Shown here: positions 24,501 through 33,100 of the stretch, piece by piece
Layout: each line of letters begins with the position of its first letter
How positions within the stretch are numbered: the stretch's first letter is position 1
Source: Micromussa lordhowensis
Taxonomy: Eukaryota > Cnidaria > Anthozoa > Scleractinia > Lobophylliidae
Reading direction: 5' to 3'
Assembly: GCA_964020085.1 (NCBI GenBank)
Contig: OZ026599.1
Span: forward strand, 37,489,437-37,553,436
DNA length: 64,000 nucleotides
Notes under the pieces: model-generated
Told to the model about the DNA's origin: nothing
Databases searched by the model: none
What the model saw: only the letters and a program-made list of their open reading frames with translations
Made by a program: the position numbers and the translations under genes

Positions 24501-24798
24501 TGATCTGTGCTATTCTTGACGCTGGAGATCCCTGAAAATGAAAAGCACAAATCGGCGATTAGAGATACAGAACCAAGGCTAAAAGAAGTTCTAAATCGCG
24601 GAATTTCTTACTTACAACATTCACAGCCATTTGACTTGTAGAGAAACGTCGCTGCCTTGCAGTCTGTAGTGGCTGAAATATGGGAATAGGATCGCTTACC
24701 ACAGCAGCACTAACATTAGGCGCAGAATTCGATCTTCGTAACGTACTCGAAGGTAAATGGCCTAGTTCATCGGTTTCCATTGCATTAGCCGCCGCCAT
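9574..24798 (-). CDS. PABIR2: FAM122/PABIR family PP2A-B55 inhibitor, complete six-exon gene
   Basis: FAM122 proteins bind and inhibit PP2A-B55, with effects on mitotic entry and the CHK1 checkpoint. On the minus strand the coding exons are 24616-24798 (ATG at 24798), 24496-24531, 12563-12679, 11381-11445, 10641-10699 and 9574-9926 (TGA at 9574-9576). The lengths sum to 813 nt, or 270 aa, close to the human ~287 aa, and every junction is in phase. Family landmarks in order are LRRSNSAP (residues 20-27, the CHK1-type site), GSPASRIAQIKR (62-73, B55 docking motif), RRNSFDD, LTPSPVPSPTRTTF, RRSLSPVYFRPSTLALKRKC and a Ser/Pro-rich acidic tail ending FAPVKD. Introns are 84, 11816, 1117, 681 and 714 bp from 5' to 3'. 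Intron 2 contains two LINE remnants, palindromes, SINE halves and a 2-kb minisatellite. The multi-exon layout matches FAM122B rather than the mammalian intronless FAM122A; the exact paralogue name is inferred. Confidence 0.93.
10033..10290. mobile_element. MITE family with GTGTTTGGAAATGTGGTCAA motif, copy 1
   Basis: The motif TTTGACCACATTTCCAAACA and its reverse complement recur within this block. The same motif pair is found at ~39730-40020 and ~46340-46620. Exact ends are not resolved. Confidence 0.5.
10780..11016 (-). mobile_element. tRNA-derived SINE (family A), with 15-bp target duplication
   Basis: Read on the minus strand, the element begins with a tRNA-like head: box A-like GTGGCCTCATGGTTAGTG, then box B GGTTCGAGCCC. 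The tail runs to GGTAAAGTCTGCATACGAGC near 10784. It is flanked by the identical 15-mer CTAAATACAGTGTAA at 10765-10779 and 11017-11031. It lies in intron 4 of the FAM122 gene, in the sense orientation of that gene. It is shorter than the other copies because the middle is deleted. Confidence 0.85.
12159..12339. repeat. Hairpin element overlapping an ATG-to-donor open frame
   Basis: The inner arms are GGGTTGGGAGAATTCTCG...TATGCAAACCC and their inverse, and the outer arms match GCAATAG...TTTTTCCGTGTTTAT imperfectly out to 12339. The right arm carries the start of the open frame at 12303-12384 described under findings. It lies in FAM122 intron 3. Confidence 0.65.
12303..12384 (+). other. Orphan exon-like frame (M-x-L-Y-K ... 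T-G-Y-E-E) ending at a GTAAGT donor
   Basis: An ATG at 12303 opens 27 codons plus one base, then GTAAGT at 12385. The peptide pattern M-G-L-Y-K...K-R-L-L-T-G-Y-E-E closely resembles a second frame at 59830-59914, which ends at the same donor phase. Its function and downstream exons are unknown. It is antisense within FAM122 intron 3 and overlaps the arm of a hairpin repeat, so it is probably part of a mobile-element gene or a captured first exon. Confidence 0.35.
13500..13690. repeat. Diverged copy of SINE family A
   Basis: Recognisable landmarks of the family are CTCTGGATGGGATGC, GTCCATTGCAGGGATACCCCC and AGAACACAATGCAACG. The tRNA-like end is decayed, and there is no target duplication I can see. 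Confidence 0.45.
14948..15409 (+). pseudogene. LINE ORF2 3' remnant (CR1/L2-like), broken
   Basis: The frame shows the reverse-transcriptase C-terminal signature LFLYGTEIWGAANQGL, then DRFFKRTVRFGY and YPLYQLLPPKKRRFL. The reading then moves to another frame for KTERFRRSFINRCHFNFI followed by a stop, so a frameshift near 15208 separates the two. The element ends in a (TTA)n tail at about 15394-15409, a typical LINE 3' end. It is strongly 5'-truncated and lies antisense in FAM122 intron 2. It is a dead copy. Confidence 0.75.
16698..16984. repeat. Perfect tandem duplication, 144-bp unit
   Basis: Two copies (16698-16841 and 16842-16984) read identically, starting AACAATCGTTAGTTTTGG and ending GTATTCAGTGAC. 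Each contains an imperfect hairpin around GGTTACCAGCTGAAGCC. The lack of differences points to a recent event or an assembly artefact. Confidence 0.9.
18121..18232. repeat. 112-bp near-perfect palindrome
   Basis: The left arm TTAGCCTGAATTTTAGCCGC through CACTCGGGGAGAGAGACG is followed immediately by its inverse, ending AATTCAGGCTAA. The loop is almost absent. It is a foldback MITE in FAM122 intron 2. Confidence 0.9.
18600..18693 (+). repeat. 21-bp tandem repeat (GTCGTTTCGCCCCAACTCAAA), left array
   Basis: There are four and a half units beginning at 18600, 18621, 18642 and 18663. The same unit recurs inverted at 21012-21071. An open frame running in from the left (key phrase ENPADVVFGRMPLRRTSGRT) continues through the repeats as R-F-A-P-T-Q-S. 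Its origin is unknown. Confidence 0.75.
18726..18809. repeat. 84-bp palindrome with TAGCCTG ends
   Basis: The arms TAGCCTGCGTTGCAGACG and CGTCTGCAACACAGGCTA enclose a self-complementary centre GTCCGTACGGAC. It shares its terminal heptamer with the palindrome at 18121-18232. Confidence 0.88.
18821..19211. mobile_element. Poly-G-ended MITE with internal TATATAAAAGGG repeats
   Basis: The ends are G-run + TACT and AGTAC + C-run. Just inside lies the inverted pair TACGGGGAGGCTCCGCCCGA / TCGGGGCGGAGCCTCCCCGTA. The interior holds five copies of GGTAT(A/T)TAAAAGGG near 18891, 18926, 18957, 19101 and 19134, and two of GGGGTACCTTTTTC. There is no protein. Confidence 0.75.
19265..20372 (+). pseudogene. 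LINE ORF2 fragment: reverse-transcriptase thumb and C-terminal CCHC-like domain, one frameshift
   Basis: The first frame (19265-19642) gives the post-catalytic RT region, with VKSYKYLGLTMSP and SPILFYASEVWG. One extra base near 19637 shifts into the second frame, where NNNASRAETGRFPM leads on to 20372. That part holds a cysteine-rich motif C-P-I-C-x7-D-E-Y-H-F-L-x3-C-P typical of LINE C-termini. The catalytic palm with its D-D motif is missing, so this is a 5'-truncated dead copy. The LINE clade cannot be told from this piece. It lies antisense in FAM122 intron 2. Confidence 0.82.
21012..21071 (-). repeat. 21-bp tandem repeat, right array in inverse orientation
   Basis: Three units of GTTGGGGCGAAACGACTT type are seen here, the reverse complement of the array at 18600-18693. 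The two arrays bracket ~2.3 kb that includes the poly-G MITE and the LINE fragment. Confidence 0.7.
21291..21330 (+). mobile_element. 3' half of a tRNA-like SINE head (family B)
   Basis: The sequence holds a T-arm/box B GGTTCGATTCC and ends in CGAGGTC, which pairs exactly with the GACCTCG that starts the 5' half at 21556. An inverse copy of the T-arm (CGGTGGGAATCGAACC, 21258-21273) forms a hairpin with it. The 5' half of this copy is lost. Confidence 0.65.
21556..21579 (+). mobile_element. 5' half of a tRNA-like SINE head (family B), cut by the minisatellite
   Basis: GACCTCG is followed by box A-like TAGCTCAGTCGGCAGAG, the normal start of a tRNA-derived SINE. After position 21579 the expected anticodon region is replaced by the minisatellite. 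Confidence 0.7.
21583..23601. repeat. 2.0-kb minisatellite of 8/9-bp units GGGCAACA(A/T)
   Basis: More than 200 head-to-tail units are seen of three kinds: GGGCAACAA, GGGCAACAT and the 8-mer GGGCAACA. Rare variants recur together: CAAAAAGGG at 21931 and 22453 (522 bp apart), and GCACCAAGGG-type units at 22245, 22770 and 23215 (525 and 445 bp apart). This shows a higher-order period near 520 bp. The array decays over its last ~100 bp. Because units mostly keep frame without stops, long spurious open frames (up to 718 codons on the minus strand, 547 on the plus) run through it. It lies in FAM122 intron 2. Confidence 0.95.
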
Positions 24799-24803
24799 AT
24801 TGC
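24790..24803 (-). promoter_or_regulatory. YY1-like motif overlapping the FAM122 start codon
   Basis: On the minus strand the start context reads CAATATGGCGGCGG. ATGGCGGC is the core of the animal YY1 site, often placed at start codons of housekeeping genes. This is based on motif resemblance only. Confidence 0.3.
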
Positions 24804-24942
24804 TTTACGGCTCTCAAAGACAACATATGCAAGCCCGCAAGGGATTGTTCCGGTCTAGCGCTTCCGCTCGGGCCAGTCTACACAACGGCGGACTTCCTGT
24901 ACATAGGAGACGCGTACCTTAATAGTTTTGCTCAAATTGGTT

Positions 24943-25227
24943 GTAGCGTAGTGTAGCCAATCAGAGAACGGAATTCGTGATAAAACGCTAGTAGATTTAT
25001 ACTAAAACTTGACAGAAACACGGAGAACATGTTTTCTATTTCTTATAGAACACACCTCGACGAAAAAATCAAACCAACTTGTTTACTTTGATTATCAAAA
25101 TGTAAATTCTCTTTGCTCGCGCCATCATTAAGCCAACAGCTCGTGCTTATTCAGTGTTTCTGTCGAGTTTTAGTATAAATCTACTAGCGTTCTATCGCGA
25201 ATGCCGTTCTCTGATTGTGTACGCTAC
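24943..25227. repeat. Foldback MITE about 145 bp upstream of the FAM122 start
   Basis: The left arm, GTAGCGTAGTGTAGCCAATC through AGATTTATACTAAAACTTGA, returns inverted as TTTAGTATAAATCTACTAGC through GATTGTGTACGCTAC. The arms are ~80 bp and imperfect, with a ~120-bp loop. Confidence 0.8.
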
Positions 25228-25322
25228 TTACTATTTATTCTGTTGCAGATAAGCGGCCGCCTCTTTGCGTTTCCGAAGTGTCTGTAAAGAGGATTTTGAT
25301 AAAGTTTTGAACGACTAGTAGA

Positions 25323-25436
25323 TTTCTACTAAAACAATTAGATTATTCGCTCTCGATTTCTATGCGCGATAGTTGACGAGGGCGGATATCACGTGATAGA
25401 AATCGCGAGCTCATAATCTAATTGTTTAATAGAAAC
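25323..25436. repeat. 114-bp hairpin element
   Basis: The arms TTTCTACTAAAACAATTAGA and TCTAATTGTTTAATAGAAA continue inward through CGATTTCTA / TAGAAATCG. Confidence 0.75.
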
Positions 25437-25451
25437 ACGATTATTTACCAA

Positions 25452-25579
25452 TCAGCGCGCATATTTACTCAAGGCTGTTTTCTAAGTATACATGGGTACT
25501 GATGGTAACCCAGTATCAGCGCGCATATTTACTCAAAGCAGTTTTCTAACTATAAATGGGTACTGATGATAACCCAGTA
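25452..25579. repeat. Tandem pair, 64-bp unit
   Basis: TCAGCGCGCATATTTACTCA through GGTAACCCAGTA is followed at 25516 by a second copy with a handful of substitutions. Confidence 0.85.
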
Positions 25580-25602
25580 CTAATATCCCATAGAGGTAGG
25601 CA

Positions 25603-25690
25603 GGGGAAGTAGATGTACTCCTAGTCGCTTCATGCTAGAGAAACCGGAGATAAGCTCCGGCCTGATGGGCCACTAACTTGGCTAATATGC
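25603..25690 (+). mobile_element. Partial SINE family A copy in opposite orientation
   Basis: ACTCCTAGTCGCTTCATGCT and CTCCGGCCTGATGGGCCACT are the inverse of the tail region seen in the copies at 37376 and 38057. The tRNA-like head is absent. Confidence 0.6.
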
Positions 25691-28584
25691 GGACTTAGCC
25701 AGAGCTTGGGACGTTTGTTTGGGAGGAGATGGTTATCGGAGGGCGTTGACTATTCAGCTTTCCATTAGTTACACAGGCAACACAAAGTTGGATTCAAGCT
25801 TTTTGAAATTGACACCATAAGCTAGGGGCGTGAGAGAAAGACTTCAGACTGGCTTGAGTATTGTGGGTGTGTCGTGCTTTCTGGTTTCTCGCACGTGCTT
25901 CTCGTCATTAAATTCCTACTTAGCCCTGTACAGGTCGATACTGCAAAGCGTCACAGCTGTTTTTTTCGATACAAGCTGATATATAATAGGTTATGACATT
26001 TCGGTTTACAGCAACTGTAAAAGATAACGAAGATCAGATAGCTCGATTGACGTGAAGGTGAAGAGAAGGAAGCTGGGGTGTAGCTTAGCTTTTTCGCACC
26101 TGACTACAGTATCTCGTATTTATAACTGTAACTCGGAATTTGAAAGCAATATGAAAATAGGTCCTTCACTCTGGAGATGATTTCCTCTCAGAATGAAAAA
26201 CTGTCAGTTTTTGGATACAATCATAACCGAGTGTTATTGTCTCCCGATGAGGTCACTTGAGATTTCGACTCCTGACTACATCTGGCGACATCGACGAACT
26301 TTTGACCGGAAATGTGACGATCAAAATCGACCATTCATAGCCGACCATCACGCTCCATATAAGGTAAGCATTATCAGTCCACCTCATCGCCTGGTGAAGA
26401 CGTGCGGTTAGTATATTTCGCGATCTACATGGGAGTCTTACATTTCAAGTGACTGCATCAATTGTTTTCCTTTCAGTAAGTGGTACGATTGTCCGGGTGA
26501 GGTTTAGTCCCGTTAAGACTGCTGAAAATAACCCTTTGTCATAAAAAAAATAAACAATCTTCCTTGCAAAAAAAGAAACCGCCTTTTGCCTTCAACAACG
26601 AAAGCGGGCAAAAGTATAACCAAACCACTTCCCTAATTGGGCGAAGGAGTAGTAACAAGCGAATTTCCCACTGTCACACAATAAAAAATAAATAAATAAA
26701 TCGAAAACCATTCTGTGGATAAAGTAAAAAAAATGTGATCTTAAAGGAAATAATAAAGAAGACGCTTCTCCGTGTGTTAGGTCTGTGCGTTTTCCCAAAA
26801 GGCAGATATTCTCGACGTGTTTCAAAGAAATGGAAACGCCATACAGCACCACTGTTTCTTTACATTACCCACTTTAAACTGAACTTAGATGTGTTGTTGT
26901 GTGATCGAAACATCATCGGATCTTCCTCGGATGTCTTCGGAAATGTTCGGAAAATGTTCGAAAACATTTGTCTGGCCTTTGGACAACTTTTGGAGAATCT
27001 TCGGAAAATTGTAAAAAGTCGTCATTAGTATGTTTATATAATAAACAGAACATTACACGCCCGCTTTCTGGATACGAATTTTGTCTCCAAGTGTTTAACT
27101 CGATATTTCACGAGTGAGCTGTGCTCCACAAGGGGGCATGTTTAATATCCTCCATTTCATGCTTTAACTTCTAACAAAGCTAAATAATCATGAGATAGGT
27201 ATATATTTTTCGACAAATGCGATCGTAGCTTCGTGTCATGCACCGCCATAACTCTGAAATTCAAAATACGCTGTTTACCAAACGAGGTATACTACTGAAC
27301 TGTAAAATTGTAAAGATATATATCAATTTACCCCCTCTTATGCCTGATGGAGATATAAACTTTGGTGGCTCTTTACTTTTCGATTTTAGAAAATGATGAC
27401 ATCACGTGAAGACGATCTATAGAAAAAGAAAACTTTAATATCTATGAAAAAAAAGTCAATTATGATGATCATTGAAACCCTGACACTCTTTTGACAACTT
27501 CCTGATTTCGCCTTTATTGTATCAACCTCGTTCCCAGGGTCCTATCTCTTCCTCCCTCGAGATAGAGGAACGAGGCTGGGTTTTTATGAGAACATTCACC
27601 GACGAAATTCCAACTTGACACGTCAACTCTACCGAGAAACGTTCTCGAATTTAATTGGTGAAAAAAACAAAACGGAACCCCTAAGCACATCGTCAAAACG
27701 GTGTCAAAAATTATTTTAAAACTTTGCCATGCGACAAGTCCTGCGAGCATAAAATATATCAGGGACAACATGTTACTTTCACATTATATTTTTTCTAAGA
27801 AAATACTGACAAACCTGACTATAAATTTTCTAGCACAGGAACAGTGCACACTAAACAGAAGCTTCCAAAAATTCTATTTTAAACGTAACTAAAATATGCT
27901 TGGGTAAAGTGGAATCAACGCTTGCTATTCAGTCCTTTGATGGTCTTGATCAGATTCTAAATTCACCTTCCTACTCTTCATTTGTACTGACAAGGTGGTT
28001 GATTCTCATAACTTGAACTTGAGAATTGTCATTGAACAGCAAGGAGCAAACACCCGTCGCCAGTGAGGCAGTTGATTGTAATAGTGCTAATCGAACCAAT
28101 AATTTTGATGCAAGTTCCTATTCATGCAAACTCCGTTAACTTTTCATTCGTCCATTTATAACCGATATTCCTGAGGTGGCATATAACTGGACATAAAGCT
28201 GCTCTGGCAAGCTTCTCTAACACTACAAGCATAACGGCGCCCTTTTTTGGTGTCTCAGTGGTATATTATGCACATAATTTTGAGAAGCGCTACAGGAAGA
28301 GACTACGCTACTCAACGCTGAAGGTCAGCAGTCTTCGCGATGTAATCATATCACATGTCACACTAACCATAAATCTACACGTCTGCTGGATCACACGATC
28401 TAGCGATGTTCTAACTACGTAACACTTATGCTCTTAGTTCTCTCCTCTGCAGACTACTATGAATTCCCTTCATTTGTTGTACTTCCGTTCTCATCACATT
28501 GTGTCTGTACTGTTCCTTCTTGCTTCGCTTGACTAATATCTTCTGTTTGCTTCACTTCATCTTATCTAAGTCTACTCCCTCGCT

Positions 28585-30175
28585 CTATTCACTGTTATTC
28601 TCCGCATTCGATGCAGCGTCCTCTGTTCCACAATCTCTGGGAATACCTTGCACAGGTTGTTCCTCCCTGCTCGGCGGCTCCTCGCTGCTCGGCGAAGACT
28701 TTTCTTCGGAATGGGTTTTGTCTGGCGCTTCACTTAGATTGCCATTGCCTCCTTCACCCGATTCTGCGGCCGTCTGCTTTAAAATGTCGTGTTGTTGACG
28801 TTGGAATGATTCTACTCCACTGCTGATAGGCAGACCATCTTTTAGAGCTTTCTCCTCTCTATCAACTTTGATTGGGTCCGCTGATAATACCGTTTCCTGT
28901 CTCCTGTCATCCTCAGCCTGTGTTTCATCAGTGGCAGCGTTACCTTCCACCTCGTTACCCTCATCTTTATCTTCAGGACGCGTTAGCACGTCTAACTGAG
29001 AAGCAACATTTTGGTTTTCCACAGTGTGTTCACTGATATTCCCCCCTTGCGCGAAAGAACCAAAGTTGATTGTAACTCTCGAGCTTGAAGTTAATGTTTG
29101 GCTACACGAACCAAACGAGAAAACTGACTTTTCTCCACCTTGGCTTGCGTCGGCTGAACCAAATGATAAAAACCTTGCATCACCTTGGCTTGTTCCAGCT
29201 GAACCAAATGAAAATCCTGCACCAGTGGATGATGTAGCTGATCCAAATGAAAACAATGAGCTAGACGATGGTGCAGACGATCCAAATGGAAACACTGTTG
29301 TCATGTCTTTATTTTGGTCTTGACTTGGTTCTGCTCCTGGTTTCAGACCTCCACAGGCTGCACACTCAACTTTATCACTGTCATTTCTCACCATGCAGCT
29401 GTCACACTCCCACGATCCTTCAGCGGCCTTAAACTTGGTAAGAAGATCTTCTTTAACTTCTACTTGCCCTTGCTCTTTTTGAAGTGTCTTCAATGGGGGC
29501 TGGTTCTTCAACAATTCTTGGCATTCTTCAAACTTATCTTTGAATTGCTTTGCAATGTCTTCTGATTTAAACCTGACCGCAAGTTGTTCTGCTTTGCATT
29601 CCTGCTCAGAAAAGTCTGCTAATGTGCTCCACACCCAGGATCTATCTGAACCTGCATTGGGTTGTAGTTTCATGTCAGTAGTTATCTGGTGATTTGCACA
29701 AATTTTCAGCACCTGATCTCGACGCATTAAAACTCTTATCTTTCCGGATTGTCTATTTCTCAATAACTTTATATCTCCGACTCCTCGTTCTTTCCACTGC
29801 TTGTCGTCTGTTACAAATCGATATAACTTGGCTCTGTGGGAAAACATGACTTCTTCATCTTCTTCCCCAGTTTTGACATCGATCTTGTCAGGAAGTGGGA
29901 TAATTGGCTCAAAGTGTGGTCCATCATGGTCGTCTTCTGTTACTGACTCATCAAGGTCTCCTGCAGTTTTTGAGGCAAACAGTGGGGAACCAGCCCCTGC
30001 AAACCCAGGAGACGACTTGGATGATTTCTGTTGAAATGGATTGCTAGTCACAGACGTGGCAGCTACAGACTGGAACGACAACGACGAGATGCTGGAGGAG
30101 CCAAAAAGAAATGTTTCCTCTGTGTTCGGTAAAGGATCTTTCGCGGCTTGCTGGTCAGATGGAGATCCCTCCTCA
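28585..30175 (-). CDS. RANBP2: RANBP2 exon 31: RBD5 plus zinc finger module and C-terminus
   Basis: This terminal coding exon follows a 284-bp intron (acceptor TTTTTACAG). It repeats the exon 30 plan: RBD, zinc finger GSWECDSCMVRND...CAACG, then FG repeats (LFSFGSATSS, FLSFGSAD, VFSFGSC). It ends in a low-complexity acidic tail AENNSE and a TAG stop. No peptidyl-prolyl isomerase sequence follows before the next gene. The nucleotide sequence of its RBD differs from exon 30 at only a few positions over ~380 bp. Confidence 0.92.
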
Positions 30176-33100
30176 CTGTAAAAACAGAAATCGCACAATG
30201 AGTTTCTAGAACACCCTTTACAACTAACTACCTGTGACCCGTCTTACCAAATAAGAAACTAATTAATACACTTGGATAGCAAACTCAGCCATTGAAGGTA
30301 CACGCAACTTCCTAGCTACATTAATCTCGAGAACTCCGCATTCCGTTCAAACATAATGCGTTGTATTGGAACAGTTTTCTCGCAATAGAGATTTACCTCG
30401 TTTCAGAGTTGATAAAAAGTGATACAAATTTTTAACCTCACAAATAGGGCACCACTGACCTTTCTTCGGTAGACTTCGTTTCTTCTTTGTTGCTGTCTTC
30501 AGCTTGTGCTTCGTCAGTAGTACTTTCAGCATCCTGGACTTTCTGAGTCTGTTCATCTTTCTCATCCTCAGCTTCTTTACGAGGCGTTTCTTCAACTGTT
30601 GGAGAATCACTTTCTTTGTTGTCCTCAGTCTGTTGTTCAGTTACATGTTCTTCTTGCTGAAAGAAACCAAATCTTATCGGAGTTTCCGACTTGGAATTCT
30701 GCGTTTCGCCCAATGAACCAAACGATAAAAACCTTGCATCACCTTGGCTTGTTGCAGCTGAACCAAATGAAAATCCTGCACCAGTTGATGATGTAGCTGA
30801 TCCAAATGAAAACACGGAACCAGACGATGATGCAGTAGATCCAAACAGGGCCGTTTTTGTATCTTTATTTTGGTCTTGACTTGGTTCTGCTCCTGGTTTC
30901 AGACCTCCACAGGCTGCACACTTAACCTTATCACTGTCATTTCTCACCATGCAGGTGTCACACTCCCACGATCCTTCAACGGCTTTAAACTTAGTGAGGA
31001 GATCTTCTTTCACTTCCTCATGTCCTTGGTCTTCTTGAGGTGTCTGCTCTGGTGTCTGGTTCTTCAACAATTCTTGGCATTCTTCAAACTTATCTTTGAA
31101 TTTCTTTGCAATGTCTTCTGTTTTAAACCTGACCGCAAGTTGTTCTGCTTTGCATTCCTGCTCAGAAAAGTCTGCTAATGTGCTCCACACCCAGGATCTA
31201 TCTGAACCTGCATTGGGTTGTAGTTTCATGTCAGTTGTTATCTGGTGATTTGCACAAATTTTCAGCACCTGATCTCGACGCATTAAGACTCTTATCTTTC
31301 CAGACTGTCTATTTCTCAATAACTTTATATCTCCGACTCCTCGTTCTTTCCACTGCTTGTCGTCTGTTACAAATCGATATAACTTGGCTCTGTGAGAAAA
31401 CATGACTTCTTCATCTTCTTCCCCAGTTTTGACATCGATCTTGTCAGGAAGTGGGATAATTGGCTCAAAGTGTGGTCCATCGTGGTCAGCCTCTGCTGTG
31501 CCATCGCCATCCTCGGTATTCTGAGCAGCAAAGAGCTGAGCACCGGCACCAGTAAATCCTGGAGATTTCTGCTGTTTGTTTTGGCCAAATGGACCGCTCC
31601 CCAATGAGGTTGCAGCTACTGACTGGAAGGACAGTGAAGCCACACTAGGAGAACCAAACAGAAAGTTTGGTTTGCTTGGCGTTGACATCTCCTTAGGACC
31701 ATCGGCTGCCGGCTGGCTTTCTCCGCTTAAAAACAAAAATCAGTGTAAAATGTTATAATGGCTGTGGTAAAACGTACAATAAAACAATTATGCTGGAAAC
31801 AAAAAAAATTACAAGAAAAACTCCTCGCAAAAGAGGGAAAGACACATGAGCCACAGGAATGGCTTGTAATTATCAAAAACGCTTTAAGGCGGTTGGACTC
31901 CAGAAGCTACATAAGCGAGAAATCAGAATCAAAGATTAAATTTACAAATATTAGATTGTGTATTTGACTTGAGAATGCCCTAGAAGTAACTGGAATCGTG
32001 AAATATCACGCACAATCTTCTGTGTCAATATGTTAGCAGTGTTTTTTCCTGACAGGGCAATACCAACCTTGCAACTGTTTCCGATTCTCTGGAGTCGGTT
32101 TCAGAAGACGAGTCCTCAAATCCAAAAAAATTACTTGGCAATTCCAAACGTTTAGCTCTCTCCTTTTGATCATCTGTAACTCCTCTTTGGAACACGAGTG
32201 AAATGTCATCCTCACGTTTCTTTGCAGTTCCCTGGTCAGTTTCTTCGACTTCTGGTTTTGCTGAAGATGCGATATTCTCCGCTTCAGAACTAAGAGATTG
32301 TAAAGCCTTGTCAAAGGTATCCTTGAATTCAGTAGCAATCTGGCTTGTCTTAAACCTTGCACCCAAAGTCTCTGCCGCAGCTACTTCGTCCGAGAAATCT
32401 GCAAGTGTCGTCCACAACCAGGCTCTGTCAGAATTTGGAAAGGGTTTAAGCTCCATATCCACGGAAATCATGTGATTAGCGCAAAGTTTAAAGACATGTT
32501 CACGTCTCATTAAGACCCGGTATTTTCCAGATCTTGGGTCAAAAAGTATCTTGATGTCACCGAGACCTCTTTCCTTCCATTGTGATGCATCACTATCATA
32601 TCTAAACAATTTGCAACGTTCACAAATCATTACTTCTTGGCCCTCTTCCCCTGTTTGGCATTCCACTTTTTCAGGAAGTGGTATCACTGGCTCAAAATGT
32701 GGACCGTCATCCTCTGCATGGCCAGAACCCTCTGGAGACAAGGGTGACGCAGGTGACAAGGGCGATTTAGGCTTCCGAGAAGGAGACTTAGGAGAAACCT
32801 GTAGACTGAACGTAAACTTGGCTGGAGTATTCGTGCCAAAAGGAAGGCTGGTGACAACATTCTCTTGGAAGAATGGTGCTGAGGGCGTTTGTGGAGTAAC
32901 CCCTTGCTTACTTGGAGAGGACGTCTTACTCGGAGACAGGAACATTTCGTCATCTAATTTATCTTCACTTGATTCTCCTCGTCCAATGGTAAAAAGCTGG
33001 GAACTGGCCAATTCCTTTCCTCCGGGTGATTGGAAGACTGAACCAGCTGAGTCCTTGTTGAAATCCTGAAATGTGTTCGGCTCTATAGAAGCATTTGTAC

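Larger units (their letters stand above)
24799..28584. other. Intergenic region between FAM122 promoter and RANBP2 3' end
   Basis: No coding exon was recognised. It should contain the FAM122 promoter and 5' UTR (just right of 24798) and the RANBP2 3' UTR; a minus-strand AATAAA is at 27513-27518. Repeats present are a foldback at 24943-25227, a hairpin at 25323-25436, a 64-bp tandem pair at 25452-25579 and a partial SINE at ~25603-25690. The stretch 25700-27500 shows nothing I can interpret. Confidence 0.55.

Noticed and set aside
24799..28584. Cyclophilin exons of RANBP2 downstream of exon 31
   Set aside because: I looked for the F-x-H-R-V-I and G-x-G-G-x-S-I-Y type motifs in the minus frames and saw none. 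Exon 31 ends in a proper stop.
32025..32067. Extension of RANBP2 exon 29 to the in-frame stop
   Set aside because: A donor at 32067 joins in phase to exon 30. The downstream residues match nothing in the family.
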